Shown here: positions 29,872-41,038 of the stretch, piece after piece
How the letters are laid out: every line of letters begins with the position of its first letter
Position numbering within the stretch: the first letter of the stretch is position 1
Source of the DNA: Chrysochromulina tobinii
Taxonomy: Eukaryota > Haptophyta > Prymnesiales > Chrysochromulinaceae
DNA: 64,000 nucleotides
Direction of reading: 5' to 3'
Assembly: GCA_001275005.1 (NCBI GenBank)
Contig: JWZX01003249.1
Span: forward strand, 1 to 64,000
Made by a program: the position numbers and the translations under genes
Notes under the pieces: model-generated
What the model saw: the letters and a program-made list of their open reading frames with translations, nothing else
The model's database searches: none
Told to the model about the DNA's origin: nothing

Positions 29872-32800
29872 ATGGAAGATGACCTCTCTGGGCTCGAGGG
29901 CATGGGTGTTGTCGTCCGTAACACGAGAGAGCTCGAGTCTGAGCTCATTGCCAAATGGCAGGAAGAGCAGAGGCAGCGCGAGCTCGCCTCGGCTGCAGTG
30001 GCAGCCTCAGCATCTTCTGCGGCAGCCTCAGCCGCTGCTGCGCCGTCGAAAGCGTCTGGAGAGCGCTTTAAAATAAAGCGAAGAACGATCGTGACAAAGG
30101 CAGCTCCTACTGGTGCTACGTCAACGGCGCTGGCACCTGCGCCTGCCCCTCTGGCTTCAACGGCGGCGCTCGCCCCTCCGGCTGCAGCCGCACATGCACC
30201 TGCACATGCACCGTCGGCTGGACCTTTTTCCGCGCCCGCACCCGCAGCTGTCGCGTCCGGAAAGCGGAAGCTGCCGCCATCCGGCGCTCCATCAGACTCC
30301 GAGGGTGAGCTGAGCCCTGCCAAGGAGGCGCCTGCCTCCGTCTCCATGCAGGCGGCGGCAGGCAGCAGCTGTGCGGTGGCAGCGGCCTCGGCTCCGAAGG
30401 GCGAGGAATCGAAGCGCGAGGAAGCGATGGGCGAGGAGGAGATGAGCGAGGACGCAAGGGTGCACGAGAAGACCATGGCGGAGGCGGCGCGGCTGGCCGG
30501 CCTCGCGGCGGACGAAGAGCTCGCTCGCGCACTCTCGTCACAACGCAGCGAGCGACTGAGTGTTGCGCTGCGGCGCGCGCCTGGTGGCGACCTTGCATCG
30601 CGCCGTGGGGCGCCTGCTACGGACTTCGTGGAGCGCCGACCGACGCCCACTGCCTCAGCGCCGCACGACAGGCCGCGCTCGAAGCCTACGTCTAAGCGTC
30701 GCCGGCGAGCACCCTACGCCTCAAGCGACGACGACGACGACGTCGGCGGCGGCAGCGATGATGACTACGTGCCATCGGCAGACGAGGTGGGTGGCGCCGG
30801 CAGGGACGACGATGACGAGGAGGAGGAGGATGAGAAGGACGAGGACGATGACTCGGACGCGGAGGAGGAGGAGGAGGATGAGGATTCCGATGAGGAAGAC
30901 GAATACGAGGAGGACGAGGACATGGTGCCTGAGCGCGTTGTCAACGGCGTGGTGATCGAGCTTGATGAAGATGGCGACGATCTCGAGGAAGGCGAGATTG
31001 CAGAGTGCGGGAAGCGCGCGAGACGCGGCGCAGCCGCCGCCAGCGGCGGCCGCCGCACTGGCAGCAGCAGCGGCGGGCGGAGGCACGGGAAGAGCCAGAG
31101 GCAGCAGCGGCGTGAGCGCACGGCGAGGCTCGACAAGTCCCTCTACACCGAGAGCGATGACGAAACCGAAGATCACGCGCTCCCGCACGGTCTGGTGGCG
31201 CCCGGGCGGCTGTGGAAGCGCCTCTTCGAGCACCAGCGGCTGTGCCTCGAGTGGCTCTGCGGGCTGCATGATCAGCACGTGGGCGGCATCATTGGAGATG
31301 AGATGGGCCTGGGGAAGACGCTACAGGTCATCAGCCTCATCGCGTCGCTGCACCACTCGGAGCGCGGCGGACCTTGCCTCATTGTCGCGCCGGCGACGGT
31401 GCTGCGCCAGTGGCAACGCGAATTCCGAAACTGGGCGCCCGAGCTGATGACTGTGGCCATCCTGCATTCGAGTGGCGGCGCCGATCAGCACGGACGCGTC
31501 GCGATGGTGCGCGACGTGTGCCGGCAAGGCCTCGCCGATGGCGGCGGCTGCAGCGTGCTGATCACCTCGTATGAGATGATGCGGGTGCATGCGGCTGTGC
31601 TTCTCGCGCAGCGCTGGCTGTACGTGGTGCTCGATGAGGGTCATAAGATCCGCAACCCGGACGCCGAGATCACGCTCGTCGCGAAGCGCTTCAACACCGG
31701 CCACCGCCTGATCCTCACTGGCGCACCGATCCAGAACAAGCTCGCCGAGCTCTGGTCACTCTTCGACTTTGTGTACCCGGGCAAGCTGGGCACGCTGCCC
31801 ATGTTCGAGGAGCAGTTCGCGCTGCCCATCAGCCAAGGCGCATACGCCAACGCCTCCAACTTCAAGGTGCAGGCCGCCTTTCAGTGCTCGCTCGTGCTGC
31901 GCGACCTCATCCGGCCGTACCTGCTTCGGCGCACCAAGGTCGACGTGCAGCTGCCACTCCCGAGCAAGTCGGAGCAGGTGCTCTTCTGCCAGCTCACCGA
32001 GGAGCAGCGTGACGTGTATGAGCGCTTCCTGCGCACCGACCTCGTGCAAAAGGTGCTGCAGGGGCGCGCCAACGCCTTCGCCGCCCTCTCGTCCCTGCTC
32101 AAGGTGTGCAACCATCCGCACTTGCTCACGTGGTTGCGCGACGACGACGACGATCTCCACGGCGACGGCTTCAGCTTGAAGCATGGCGGCGGCGGTGCGG
32201 GGGAGCGCTCAGCTCATGGGCGTGGCGGCGGCGGAGGCCGTGGCGGCGGCGGCGCGGGGGAGCGTGGCGGCGGCCGCAGTTCAGCGCGTCCCGAGGGCGT
32301 CGACGCCGCAGTGGCTGCGGCCGCTCTGGGTCCATCGCGGGCTGACGGGGCGACGCATTACGGCGACTGGAAGCTCTCGGGTAAGATGGTGGTCATGCGC
32401 CAGATCCTGCTGACGTGGCAGCAGCGCGGCGACCGCGCACTCATCTTCTGCCAGACGAAGCAGATGCTCGATATCGTGCAGGGGCACGTGCTCGGCGCGG
32501 GCTACACATTCCGCCGGCTCGACGGCAGCACCCCTGTGGGGGTGCGACTGCAGCTCATTGACGAGTTCAATTCGGACGACTCGATTTTCCTCTTCCTGCT
32601 CACCACGCGCGCGGGCGGGCTAGGCATCAACCTGACGGGCGCCAACCGCGTGCTGCTAGTCGACCCCGACTGGAACCCGGCCAACGACATGCAGGCGCGC
32701 GAGCGCGCCCACCGCATGGGCCAGAAGCGCGCGGTGACCATCTACCGGCTCGTCACGAGCGGCACGCTCGAGGAGAAGGTGTACCAACGCCAGATCTTCA

Positions 32801-34144
32801 AGCAGTTCCTCTCGTCCAACGTGCTGACTGACCCGAAGCAGATGAAGCGCGTCTTCAAGCCTCGCGACCTCCGTGATCTGCTCGCGCCACCTGCGACGAT
32901 GGACTCCTCCGTGGACGGCACGGAGACGGGAGATCTCTTCGCACATGCGGAGACCACGGCGGCGCAGGCGGTAGAGCATGCCGAGACCAGCGCGCTCGCT
33001 GCTGGTGCTGCTCATGGTGCCGCCGCCGCCGCTGATGGTGCCGCAGTCCGCCTCGGCGTCCGCTTCGAGTGGCTTGGCGTCATCCCGGGGCGCGGGCGGT
33101 GGCCGCGGCCTGACGGGCAGCAGCCGCCCGGTCGGTCGGCCGACGAACCACGTGGCCAGCGACGAGCCACGTTGGCCAGGCAGTCGGCCGACGAGCCTCG
33201 TGGCCGGCCGGACGACCTCCCCTTTAGGAGATCACTTAGGAGAAGGAGAGCACTTGGGAGATGCCCACAGCGCCGACGGCTCGGCGGCCGACGCGGCCTC
33301 GACCGCCTTCGTGGCCTCCCTGACAGGTGAGCCAGCTGGTCTCAATAAGCAGGCCTCGCTCCACGAGAGACGCGCTCCGGTGGCGGCGGCAGCGTCCTCC
33401 TCCGGAGCGGTGCCCGTGGCGCCCGGCGCACCCGAAGAGCGTGCGATCAAGAGCGAGACGTCGCTGCTCTCGGATCTGCTCTGTGGCAACTTCCTCGCGT
33501 CCACGATCGACCACGACGCGGTCCTCGGAGGCGGGAAGGCGCGCGCGGGCTCGAGCCTCGCTGCCGCTGATGCGCGCCAGCTCGCCCAAAAGGCAGCCGA
33601 GGCGCTGCGCGAGTCCTTTGCGCAGCGCCAGCGGGAGCATGTGAACGTGCCCACATGGACGGGACGTAGCGGCGCCGCCGGGCTACCTGGCCAGCGTCGG
33701 TTTGGCGGCACGCTGAATCCCGTGCTCGCGCGCAGCGGCAACGGCAGCGGCAACGGCAGCGGCAGCGGCAGCGGCAGCGGCGGCGGGAGCGGCGGCGGCG
33801 AGGGTGGCAGCAAGGCGGGGGGCAGCACCTTCTTCAGCCAGGGCAAGGAGAGCGATGGCCGGCAAGTTGGCTCTGCGGCGCTGCTCTCGCGCATCCGCGA
33901 GCGCCAAGAGGCCGGCGCCACCGCCACCGACTCGCCCGACGCCGCCGCTGCGCGGCTACTGCGCCGGCTCGACGACTTTTTCGCCGCGCGCCACGGCAAG
34001 TGCACCTCCGAGCAGCTGGTCAAGGAGTTTGCCGACGCGAGCGTCGACCGCAACCTGCTCAAGGCGCTTCTGAAGCAGCTCGCGCACAAGGATGATCGCG
34101 GTAACTGGGTGCTGAAGCCGCACGGCGGCGGCAACAGGCCGTAG
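29872..34144 (+). CDS. ERCC6: CSB/ERCC6 (Rad26)-like SNF2 ATPase, frame break near 33050
   Basis: The ATG at 29872 has G at -3 and +4. The protein is about 1,420 aa if both frames are joined. The N-terminus is Ala/Pro-rich, followed by a long Asp/Glu tract (about 30730-30930). The SNF2 core (about 31200-32850) has I-G-D-E-M-G-L-G-K-T, D-E-G-H-K-I-R-N-P, S-L-F-D-F-V-Y-P-G-K-L-G-T-L-P, L-L-R-R-T-K and Q-A-R-E-R-A-H-R-M-G-Q-K. It continues with Y-x-R-Q-I-F-K-Q-F-L, a context specific to CSB. A Gly/Arg-rich insert (32180-32340) splits the two RecA lobes. The first frame ends at 33330. The C-terminal part (about 33060-34144) is in the next frame and ends in a winged-helix-like L-L-R-R-L-D-D-F-F region, as in the CSB C-terminus. 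Role: transcription-coupled nucleotide excision repair, by family knowledge. The one-base shift is probably an assembly error. Confidence 0.85.
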
Positions 34145-34719
34145 CGAGTTGTAGCGATAGGAGTTAGGAGAGGTCAGACCTGTCAGTCAGGCACAGTATA
34201 GAGTACGGGTACGAGTACAGATACAAGCAACGCGATAAAAGCGAGACGAGCCCGCGCCGCGCGAACTTTCGTTTGTATACCGGCGTGGTCGTCGCGGCGC
34301 GGGTGCGGTCGGTATAAGAATAAAGATCCCGCGGCGCTTCAATCGACAATCCGCGCGGTTCCGGGATGAAAAGATCGGTTAATTTTTATTTATTTAAATC
34401 GGACAATTTATTCCCCCGAGATCGTAAACTATGTGACGAAAGCCCAAGGAACGCCAATAAGGAGATGGCTTCACGTCAAACCTTGGGAGGTCGTCAGTAT
34501 TAGCGGCGGCGTTAGTGACTGTCTGTAATGAAACTCAGATACCTCTCGGACGTAATAGCACCCTTTCCCGCACTTTCAGTGTCTGACACCGCCAGTATGC
34601 CTCGGCGACTCTCAACCTTCGGCTCGGGGGGATCGGCGAGGGTCGGCGAGGGTCGCGGGGCCGGGTCGACCTCTGAGCGTCCGAGCGCGTCCGACGAGGT
34701 CGCCGGTCGGAGAGAGGGG
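34145..34719. other. Convergent intergenic region with polyadenylation-like signals
   Basis: It lies between the stops of the CSB-like (+) and F-box-like (-) genes. AATAAA occurs on the plus strand at 34319-34324. An AT-rich stretch at about 34377-34415 holds AATAAA on the minus strand. These could serve the two 3' ends. No gene is seen. Confidence 0.5.
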
Positions 34720-35580
34720 CTACGCGTAAGGGTACGCGTTGTCCTGCGTCGTCGCTTCCGCAGCAGACACCTTCCAGGATACTACCGCAGATGAAGACTC
34801 GAGGTAGTACGGGGCGAGGCAGGCCATCCGGAAGCCGCGCGCACGGATGGCGTCGACGCACATGGGGCTCAGACGGATGCGCGAGAGCTGTGAGTGGAAG
34901 ATGGTGTGTATGTGCAGCTTGAGCTTCTCGAGCTCGCGGCATCCCGCGAGCAGCGCGTCCAGTCCCTTGTCCGAGAAGTCGAGGTGGCCTTGCAGCGCAA
35001 GAGACTTGAGGTTTGGGCAGTTCTTGCCGAGCTCGATCAGCAGCGTGTCGGTGAGCCCAGAGTGTGGGCTCTCCTCGCCCATTCCCTCTGCGCACTCGAG
35101 CTCGAGCTCCTCGAGCATCTCTCGCCCGCGCACGAGGTTCATCACCTTGGGCTCGTCGCAGTCGAACGCCCAACGCCACTTGAACTTTCGCAGCGCGGGG
35201 ACGGCCTGGAGATCCCAGTCGGAGAGGCGGTGGTGGTGCGACACCTTCTTGGCGTTGCCTAGATCGATCGACTGGAGTGCCGGGAAGAGCTTGAGCAGCT
35301 TCTTGGTCGTCCCAGTACCCCAGTCATGATTGCCCAACGCCACCGACCAGATGCCGCCGTCGGTGTTGAGCTTGGCCAGCGCGTCGAGCAGAGGCGTGAC
35401 AGCCTTGCTTTTCGAGCCGCCAATGAACGCCACGTCCACATGGCCACCGAGCGCAGCGGCGCTCAAGGCCAGGTCGCTGAGGCGGCGGCTGACGACGAGG
35501 AGAGGGCCGCGCACCGTCTTGACTGGCATGAACTGCATGATCGCCAGCAGAGCGTCGTCGTCGAGGCTCAGCAGATCCAT
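34720..35580 (-). CDS. F-box/LRR-like protein
   Basis: The protein is 286 aa. The ATG at 35580 has a strong context (G at -3, G at +4); the frame is open upstream without ATG. The N-terminus reads M-D-L-L-S-L-D-D-D-A-L-L-A-I-M, followed by R-x-x-L-V-V-S-R-R-L, which resembles a short F-box. Leucine-rich segments follow (L-K-L-F-P-A-L-Q-S-I-D-L, L-E-E-L-E-L, C-P-N-L-K-S-L-A-L, C-R-E-L-E-K-L-K-L), typical of the AMN1/F-box LRR type. It may be a substrate receptor of an SCF ubiquitin ligase, by family. Divergent from the next gene, with 255 bp between starts. Confidence 0.65.
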   Translation of the reverse strand: MDLLSLDDDALLAIMQFMPVKTVRGPLLVVSRRLSDLALSAAALGGHVDVAFIGGSKSKAVTPLLDALAKLNTDGGIWSVALGNHDWGTGTTKKLLKLFPALQSIDLGNAKKVSHHHRLSDWDLQAVPALRKFKWRWAFDCDEPKVMNLVRGREMLEELELECAEGMGEESPHSGLTDTLLIELGKNCPNLKSLALQGHLDFSDKGLDALLAGCRELEKLKLHIHTIFHSQLSRIRLSPMCVDAIRARGFRMACLAPYYLESSSAVVSWKVSAAEATTQDNAYPYA

Positions 35581-35835
35581 CTCTCGAGTCGCGCCGGTGC
35601 GCGCGCGTCTCCGCGGAGAGATCCAAAGGCGAGCATACAGCGACACTTGGCTCGCGCGCGCGCGGGAGCCGTTTTCCCCACAGATAGAAATTCCTTTGAG
35701 TTTCCCCACAGAGCGGGGGGCCAGCCGCGCTGCGGCAGGCGCGCCTGGGAGGCGCCCCTTGATGAGGGATGTATTGCGCCTGAGTTTCGTCGTATCCCCT
35801 CTCGTCGCGGCCTCCTCTCGCTCATAGTCTTCGTC

Positions 35836-38800
35836 ATGGACGCCATCGGCGTCGAAGAGAAACTTGACGATGAGGTCGAAGTGGCCTCATCACGATCGCC
35901 CGTGGCCGCTGGCGTGGATTCTCCGCCGGAGACTCCGCCCGCGGGTAAGACTATCTCTGTGCAGCAGTGCCTCTACCGCCAGTTCGCCAGGGCTTGGGTG
36001 CCACCGCTCTGTACGTTCTTGATCACGCTCTCGCTGCGGCTCCTCTTCATACTCACAACGGATCCGGGCGACAGGATTGTGGCCTCATTCCCCGGCTCGC
36101 AAGTTGCTATCCGATGTGACGCCAACGGGCGGTACCTCGAAGTGAGCCCTGACGGCTGGGTCTTTGCATCCGCCTTCACGCACAACCGGCTCTCCGCGCG
36201 CTTCGACGTCGAGCCGGTCTCGCCCGAGCTGCTGCGCTCGCTCGTGCACACGCGTGAGTTCCGCGAGCGCGCAGGCAACGTGGGCGTGCGCCACTGGGAC
36301 ATGCGCCCGAGGCAGCAGCGTGACGCGTGGGATGGCTACGAGGGAGCGCCTGCATGGGGCGGCTACGAGGCGAGCGCCGCGGACGCGTCGCAGGGCGACG
36401 TGGACCGGCATGAGCCCTTGCAGGCCGAGGAGGAGGAGCAGCTGCGCCAAAGGCTCGAGCGGTCGGCGGCGCAGGGCGAGCAGGGCTGGGTGTTGCTGCG
36501 CTCGCCCTATGCAGGTGGGTACGTCGAGGTCATCAGCCGGGGCGAGGAGGACGAATATGTGGTGCGTGTGGCCGCCGACGGCAAGCTCTCGTACCGCTCG
36601 CTCTTTGTGCTCGAGCCCGAGGCGGTCTGGTCGTACGCCGTCGGCGGCGCGCTCAACTGGCGCCATCCCGACGCTTCGGATCCCAAGCAGCACGTGCGCG
36701 CACATGGCAACTCAAAGCCGTATGGTCCGCTCCGCTCCTCCGTGCCGACGGCACGCCTGCTCGTCTTTCGGCCGCCGCCTGTGGTGGACGTGCTCAGTGC
36801 GCTCGCGTGCCCGACGGCCGTGCCACCCTTTGAGTGGGCACTGCTGCTCGACGCGGCGCGTGCGGGTGTATGTAGCTCGGCTTCGCTCGGCACGTTGCGT
36901 ACTGCGGCTTCGGCTCTCGAGCAGCTCGAGGCTATCTTGGGTGCGGCCTTCAGCGTCGAGCTGGGCGACCTGGCGACCTCGTACCGCACCATCCTGCTCG
37001 ACGAGACCTGGCTCGAGACGCTCGATTTGCAGCTGCGCCGCTGCTCGGTCGAGGGCCGTCCACTCGACGATCCGACCATCCCCTTTTCGCGCGTGGACGC
37101 CGCCGCGGGAGAGTTGGTCGTCGACAGCGCGCGCTGCCCGAACGCGGCTTACTCTGAGGTGGTGCTCCGCCCGACGCCGGACGAGCCAATGGCCCTCGAG
37201 ATGCGTCGCCTCAACTGGGCCGACATGCCCTCGCCCTCGCCGCCGCTGGGCGGCGCGCATCATGGCGCTCTATATGGTTCTTCGAGCGGAGGGGATGGTG
37301 GCGGCGGCGATGGTGGCGGCGGCGATGGTGGCGGCGGCGGCAGTGCTGCTGCTGGTGCTGCTGGTGCTGCTGGTGCTGCTGGTGCTGCTGGTGCTGCTGG
37401 TGCTGCTGGTGCTGCTGGTGCTGCTGGTGCTGCTGGTGGTGGGCGTGACGCTGGTGCGCTATTCGCGTCCTCGGATCGGCCACAGCTGCATGTACCGTTG
37501 CGGACCGACGCGGTGTTCGTGCTGTGCGACTTTGAGGGTGACGACGGCTTCAGCAGCACCGGACCGAACGAGCGCCGCGAGGGCGCCGAGACCTCTGCGG
37601 ACGAGGGTGTCGACGAGCTGGCCCCGTTTTGGGAGGAGGTGGCTCCGTCGCCGCCCAATCAAGTAGCAAACCTATGGTTCCGCGTCGCGCCTGAGCTCGA
37701 GCTCTACCGACGCACGCCACGGCAGGTCGCGAAGCGTAAGCGGGTTAAGGCCGCCGGCGCGCCGGCGGGCACGAATCCGACGAAGCCCGGCGCGCCGGCG
37801 GGCACGGCCGACGCCGCGGAGGCGGCCGAGGCGGCCGAGGCGGCCGAGGCGGCCGAGGCGGCGGACCGCAAGGCGTACAGCAGCCAGCTGAGCGTGTTGC
37901 TGCTCATGCTGGACGCGACCTCACGCGCGCACCTGCATCGGATGGTGCCCCAGTCGCTCGCACTGCTTCGCGCGCTTGCGAGCAGCGGCGCGGCGACGCT
38001 GTACGAATTCCCCTTCTACTCCATCGTCGGCTTCAATTCGGTGCCGAACATGGTGCCGATGCTCACAGGGGTCGATGCCGAGGCGATCATCAACCTGCCG
38101 CCCGTCGGCTCGTACGCCAGCCACCTGTACGACGAGTACGAGGACGAGGACGAGGATGAGTACGGGGCGCTCCGCGCGGAAGATGACCCGTTTGTGAGCG
38201 GAGGCGGCGGCAGCAGCGGTGGCAGCAGCGGTGGCGGCAGCAGCGGTGACGGCAGCAGCGGCGGCGGCGGACCCAAGGCAGTGTGGGGGGACTTTGAGCG
38301 CCATGGGTACGCGACCTTCCTCCTGGAGGAGCTTCACGATGGATGTACCGACCTGACGAGTGGCACACCGTCGTCCGCCTCGAAACTCTTTTACTCACGC
38401 TTCGGCGCCGCTGGCATGCCGCACCACAATGCATGGCAGATCTTTTGTCAGCCCGAGCTGCGCCCATGCTGCAACGACCCCGAGTCGTTCCTTCAGCCAG
38501 GGAGACGTCAGTGCGTCGGCGGCGCCGAGCTGCCCGAGCTCATGCTCGGCTATGTGAAGCAGCTCACGCGGTTGTACGCGGCGGAGGGCACTCCGCGCAT
38601 GGGTCTCCTCAATCTCATGTCGGCACACGAGCACTTCATGACGCGGCTGGGCGCACTCGATGCACCCCTGCGCACCTTTCTGCTCTCGATTGAGGCGCGG
38701 CTGCGCTCTGACACGGCCCTCTTCCTGCTCTCCGATCACGGCACGCACGGCATCTGGTATAACCACTTTGCTGTGGGCCAGGCGGAGCACCGCTCTCCCG

Positions 38801-39087
38801 CGCTCCTCCTGCTGCTGCCTGCGGGCTTTGCTCAGGCCCACCCGGCGGCCGACGCGGCACTCCGGCGCAACCAGCGCCGCCGCGTCACAGCGTACGACCT
38901 GCATGCGACGCTACGCCATCTGGCCGATTGGCCGACCATGCCGCGACCATCCGAAGAGGCGACCTCGCTCTTCACCGATCTCCCGGACGAGCGCACGTGC
39001 GAGACTGCGCGCGTGCCCGCCGAATGGTGCCTCGAGACGCCCCAAGAAAAGTGCCATGCGCGCTTTGAGCAGCAGCAAGGTGGGTAG
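35836..39087 (+). CDS. Type II membrane protein with DUF229 sulfatase-fold domain
   Basis: The protein is 1,083 aa from the ATG at 35836. A single hydrophobic segment at about residues 56-76 follows a short cytoplasmic N-terminus, as in Golgi type II proteins. A segment R-Y-L-E-V-S-P-D-G-W-V-F-A (about 36130) and a similar one (36520-36600) look like beta-trefoil (fascin-like) repeats. Low-complexity (Gly-Ala-Ala)n and (Glu-Ala-Ala)n tracts follow. The C-terminal half has L-L-L-M-L-D-A-T-S-R, N-S-V-P-N-M-V-P-M-L-T-G, L-L-S-D-H-G and Y-D-L-H-A-T-L, the recognisable core of DUF229 (alkaline phosphatase/sulfatase superfamily). A glycan- or phosphate-ester-related role is inferred. Confidence 0.75.
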   Translation: MDAIGVEEKLDDEVEVASSRSPVAAGVDSPPETPPAGKTISVQQCLYRQFARAWVPPLCTFLITLSLRLLFILTTDPGDRIVASFPGSQVAIRCDANGRYLEVSPDGWVFASAFTHNRLSARFDVEPVSPELLRSLVHTREFRERAGNVGVRHWDMRPRQQRDAWDGYEGAPAWGGYEASAADASQGDVDRHEPLQAEEEEQLRQRLERSAAQGEQGWVLLRSPYAGGYVEVISRGEEDEYVVRVAADGKLSYRSLFVLEPEAVWSYAVGGALNWRHPDASDPKQHVRAHGNSKPYGPLRSSVPTARLLVFRPPPVVDVLSALACPTAVPPFEWALLLDAARAGVCSSASLGTLRTAASALEQLEAILGAAFSVELGDLATSYRTILLDETWLETLDLQLRRCSVEGRPLDDPTIPFSRVDAAAGELVVDSARCPNAAYSEVVLRPTPDEPMALEMRRLNWADMPSPSPPLGGAHHGALYGSSSGGDGGGGDGGGGDGGGGGSAAAGAAGAAGAAGAAGAAGAAGAAGAAGAAGGGRDAGALFASSDRPQLHVPLRTDAVFVLCDFEGDDGFSSTGPNERREGAETSADEGVDELAPFWEEVAPSPPNQVANLWFRVAPELELYRRTPRQVAKRKRVKAAGAPAGTNPTKPGAPAGTADAAEAAEAAEAAEAAEAADRKAYSSQLSVLLLMLDATSRAHLHRMVPQSLALLRALASSGAATLYEFPFYSIVGFNSVPNMVPMLTGVDAEAIINLPPVGSYASHLYDEYEDEDEDEYGALRAEDDPFVSGGGGSSGGSSGGGSSGDGSSGGGGPKAVWGDFERHGYATFLLEELHDGCTDLTSGTPSSASKLFYSRFGAAGMPHHNAWQIFCQPELRPCCNDPESFLQPGRRQCVGGAELPELMLGYVKQLTRLYAAEGTPRMGLLNLMSAHEHFMTRLGALDAPLRTFLLSIEARLRSDTALFLLSDHGTHGIWYNHFAVGQAEHRSPALLLLLPAGFAQAHPAADAALRRNQRRRVTAYDLHATLRHLADWPTMPRPSEEATSLFTDLPDERTCETARVPAEWCLETPQEKCHARFEQQQGG
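37344..37441. repeat. 9-bp coding minisatellite (GCTGCTGGT)n
   Basis: About ten copies encode an Ala-Ala-Gly tract within the DUF229 protein. A second repeat, GCGGAGGCG-like, lies at about 37805-37862 and encodes Ala-Ala-Glu. Confidence 0.85.
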
Positions 39088-39305
39088 AATTCAAGTCCGA
39101 AAACTCGAGTGTCCACCGAACCTCCCTCTTCTGTAGAGCGATAGGGTGCTGAACCGCGATCGCGATACGTTGCGGGCCCAAAGCTCCCCAATGCCCGAAC
39201 GAACCGAAACTCTAGGTTACGGTACCCGGTATCAGTGACGAAACTCCGACGGCGTCCCCTCGTGGCATTACCAATCGCGTGGCTCGGTTCTCCCGGGCGC
39301 CTGCC

Positions 39306-40977
39306 ATGGCTGCTCACATCCTGGTCAACCCGATACTGCAGCCTATGCTGCACGGGTTATCAGGCTCTCAACAGCTTCGGACATCAAGCAGCGCTCCACT
39401 GCTGTCGAATACGCGCGATTCTCGTGGGATGCCAAACGACTCCGAACCGCCACCTTTTGTTTATGGCGTAGCACAGGGCCGCACCCAGCTGGTACATGTG
39501 GAGCTCTACGTCGACCATGGTGGCGTATTAAGACCGGTAAACCTCAGTGGTGGCATATTCAAGGCTCGCAGCATGACACGCCGGCAGCTCGTCGATGAGA
39601 TAAATCGCACAGGGGCGGTGCTGTCGGCACGTGACGCCTGCAAAGTTGATCCACTCCTGTCCTCACGCCGTGAGCCGGCGCTCTTTGTGAGGCCAGGAGC
39701 AGTGCTCATCTCTTTGGGCTTGCAGCGCATGGGTGCCATCGTGCTACGAGACCGGCTCTACCTACTCGCGCCGTCTGTGGAGGATCCGTTACTCTGTACC
39801 ACGAAGGATGCCTTCTTTCGCTTGCGCGAGGAGAGCAACCTCGAGATCGTAGCTCCCCCAGCGCAGCTTGGCAGCGAGCCCCCGTCACCAACCGGTCGTC
39901 GCAGCGGTGCTCAGCCTTCGTCGGCCTCCTTCGTGCTCGTGGCGATGGAGGCCATCTTCATGGGAGCGTGTTTTGAACTGCACAAGAGGACGAGCGCGCT
40001 GGCTGCGCATGTCCGGGAGGAACTCGACGAGCTCACCTCTCACGGTGGGATCAAGCTGAGCGTCGGCACGGATTGGCTCGTCATCGTGCGTGAGCTGCGG
40101 CAGCGGGTGGAGCACTTGCAGGCCCAAGCGCGCTCCCTTGATGACGCCATCTCATGCGCCCTCGAAGATGACGAGACGATCCGCGGTTTCAACCTGGATG
40201 CCGAAACCGACTCGCGATCTCGACCCGAGCTCGACCCCGACTCGCGATCTCGACCCTATCTCGCGACGGACGTGGCCGACGCCGCAGAGCAGCTCCTCGA
40301 GGCCTACCTGGCGCACGTGCATACTGCGAGCGCGTCCCTCGCGACGGCGGCTTTCAATATCGCCGGCCAGGAGAAGATCGCCTTGCTGATGCTCGACCAG
40401 GTGCGCAATCGACTGCTCAAGGTCGATGTGGCCGCCGCATCGATCAGTGCCGCGACTGGCCTCGGGGCATGCATCGCCTCCGTCTTCGGCATGAATACGC
40501 CAATTTCGTTCTTGGCCAACGTGCCGGAGAAAAGGCTCGCCGGAGTCCAAGTTCGATACGTGGCTCTTTATTTCCGTCGCTGGCTATATTGCCACGATGG
40601 TTTCCACGTTCATTATCTGCGTCATAGTCTTCCTCCGGGGACCGGCGCACCATATCCACTCCGCGCCTCACATCAAGGTCAGCTCCGTCTCGGATGAGCC
40701 TCTCAACTTGCCCACGCACCGTCGGCGGAAATCCGATCGGTACCTCGATCGATATACCGACTTAAGCTCTCACGACCAATGGGGCACAGCGCAGGGTGCA
40801 GATGCTGGCTCGCTGCGCTGGCCGTCATTCTCTGTGCTACCTAGGCCATCGAAGCTGCCGTACCCAGACGCCGACGCCAACACCGTAGTGACACCGATAG
40901 GCGCGGCGTGCAACACCGTGGCGCCACCGACATCCGTCGTACGAGGCAGGGCTCCCACATCATCATTAATCAACTGA
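39306..40977 (+). CDS. MRS2/CorA-type Mg2+ channel, one-base frame break near 40542
   Basis: The ATG at 39306 has a GCCATGG context. The N-terminal domain contains the R-D-L/D-R-L-Y-L-L-like strand (R-D-R-L-Y-L-L), and long helices lead to L-D-Q-V-R-N-R-L-L-K-V-D. The first membrane helix ends in G-M-N, the selectivity signature of CorA/MRS2 channels (about 40489-40497). The original frame then loses sense. Shifting one base near the GG at 40542-40543 gives a clear second membrane helix (about 40550-40635), and the frame runs to a stop at 40975-40977. The gene is therefore probably intact apart from an inserted G (assembly error or mutation). Location (mitochondrion, plastid or plasma membrane) cannot be told. 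A short internal repeat D-S-R-S-R-P occurs twice near 40210-40260. Confidence 0.8.
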
Positions 40978-41038
40978 GGTGACAGCGGGATACGGATTCT
41001 TCATTGATCAACTGAGGTGACGGCGAGATACGGGTTCT
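40963..41038. repeat. Tandem 38-bp repeat, two copies
   Basis: Copies lie at 40963-41000 and 41001-41038 with about five mismatches. The stop codon of the MRS2-like frame falls in the first copy. Confidence 0.85.

Noticed and set aside
33325-33355. GTGAGC...AAGCAG as an intron in the CSB-like C-terminus
   Set aside because: It is only about 26 nt long, and the reading frame runs through it without interruption.
36164-37666. 500-codon ORF in another frame of the DUF229 gene, with long poly-Leu/Val
   Set aside because: The poly-Leu tract is only the alternative reading of the 9-bp repeat; the annotated frame carries the conserved domain.
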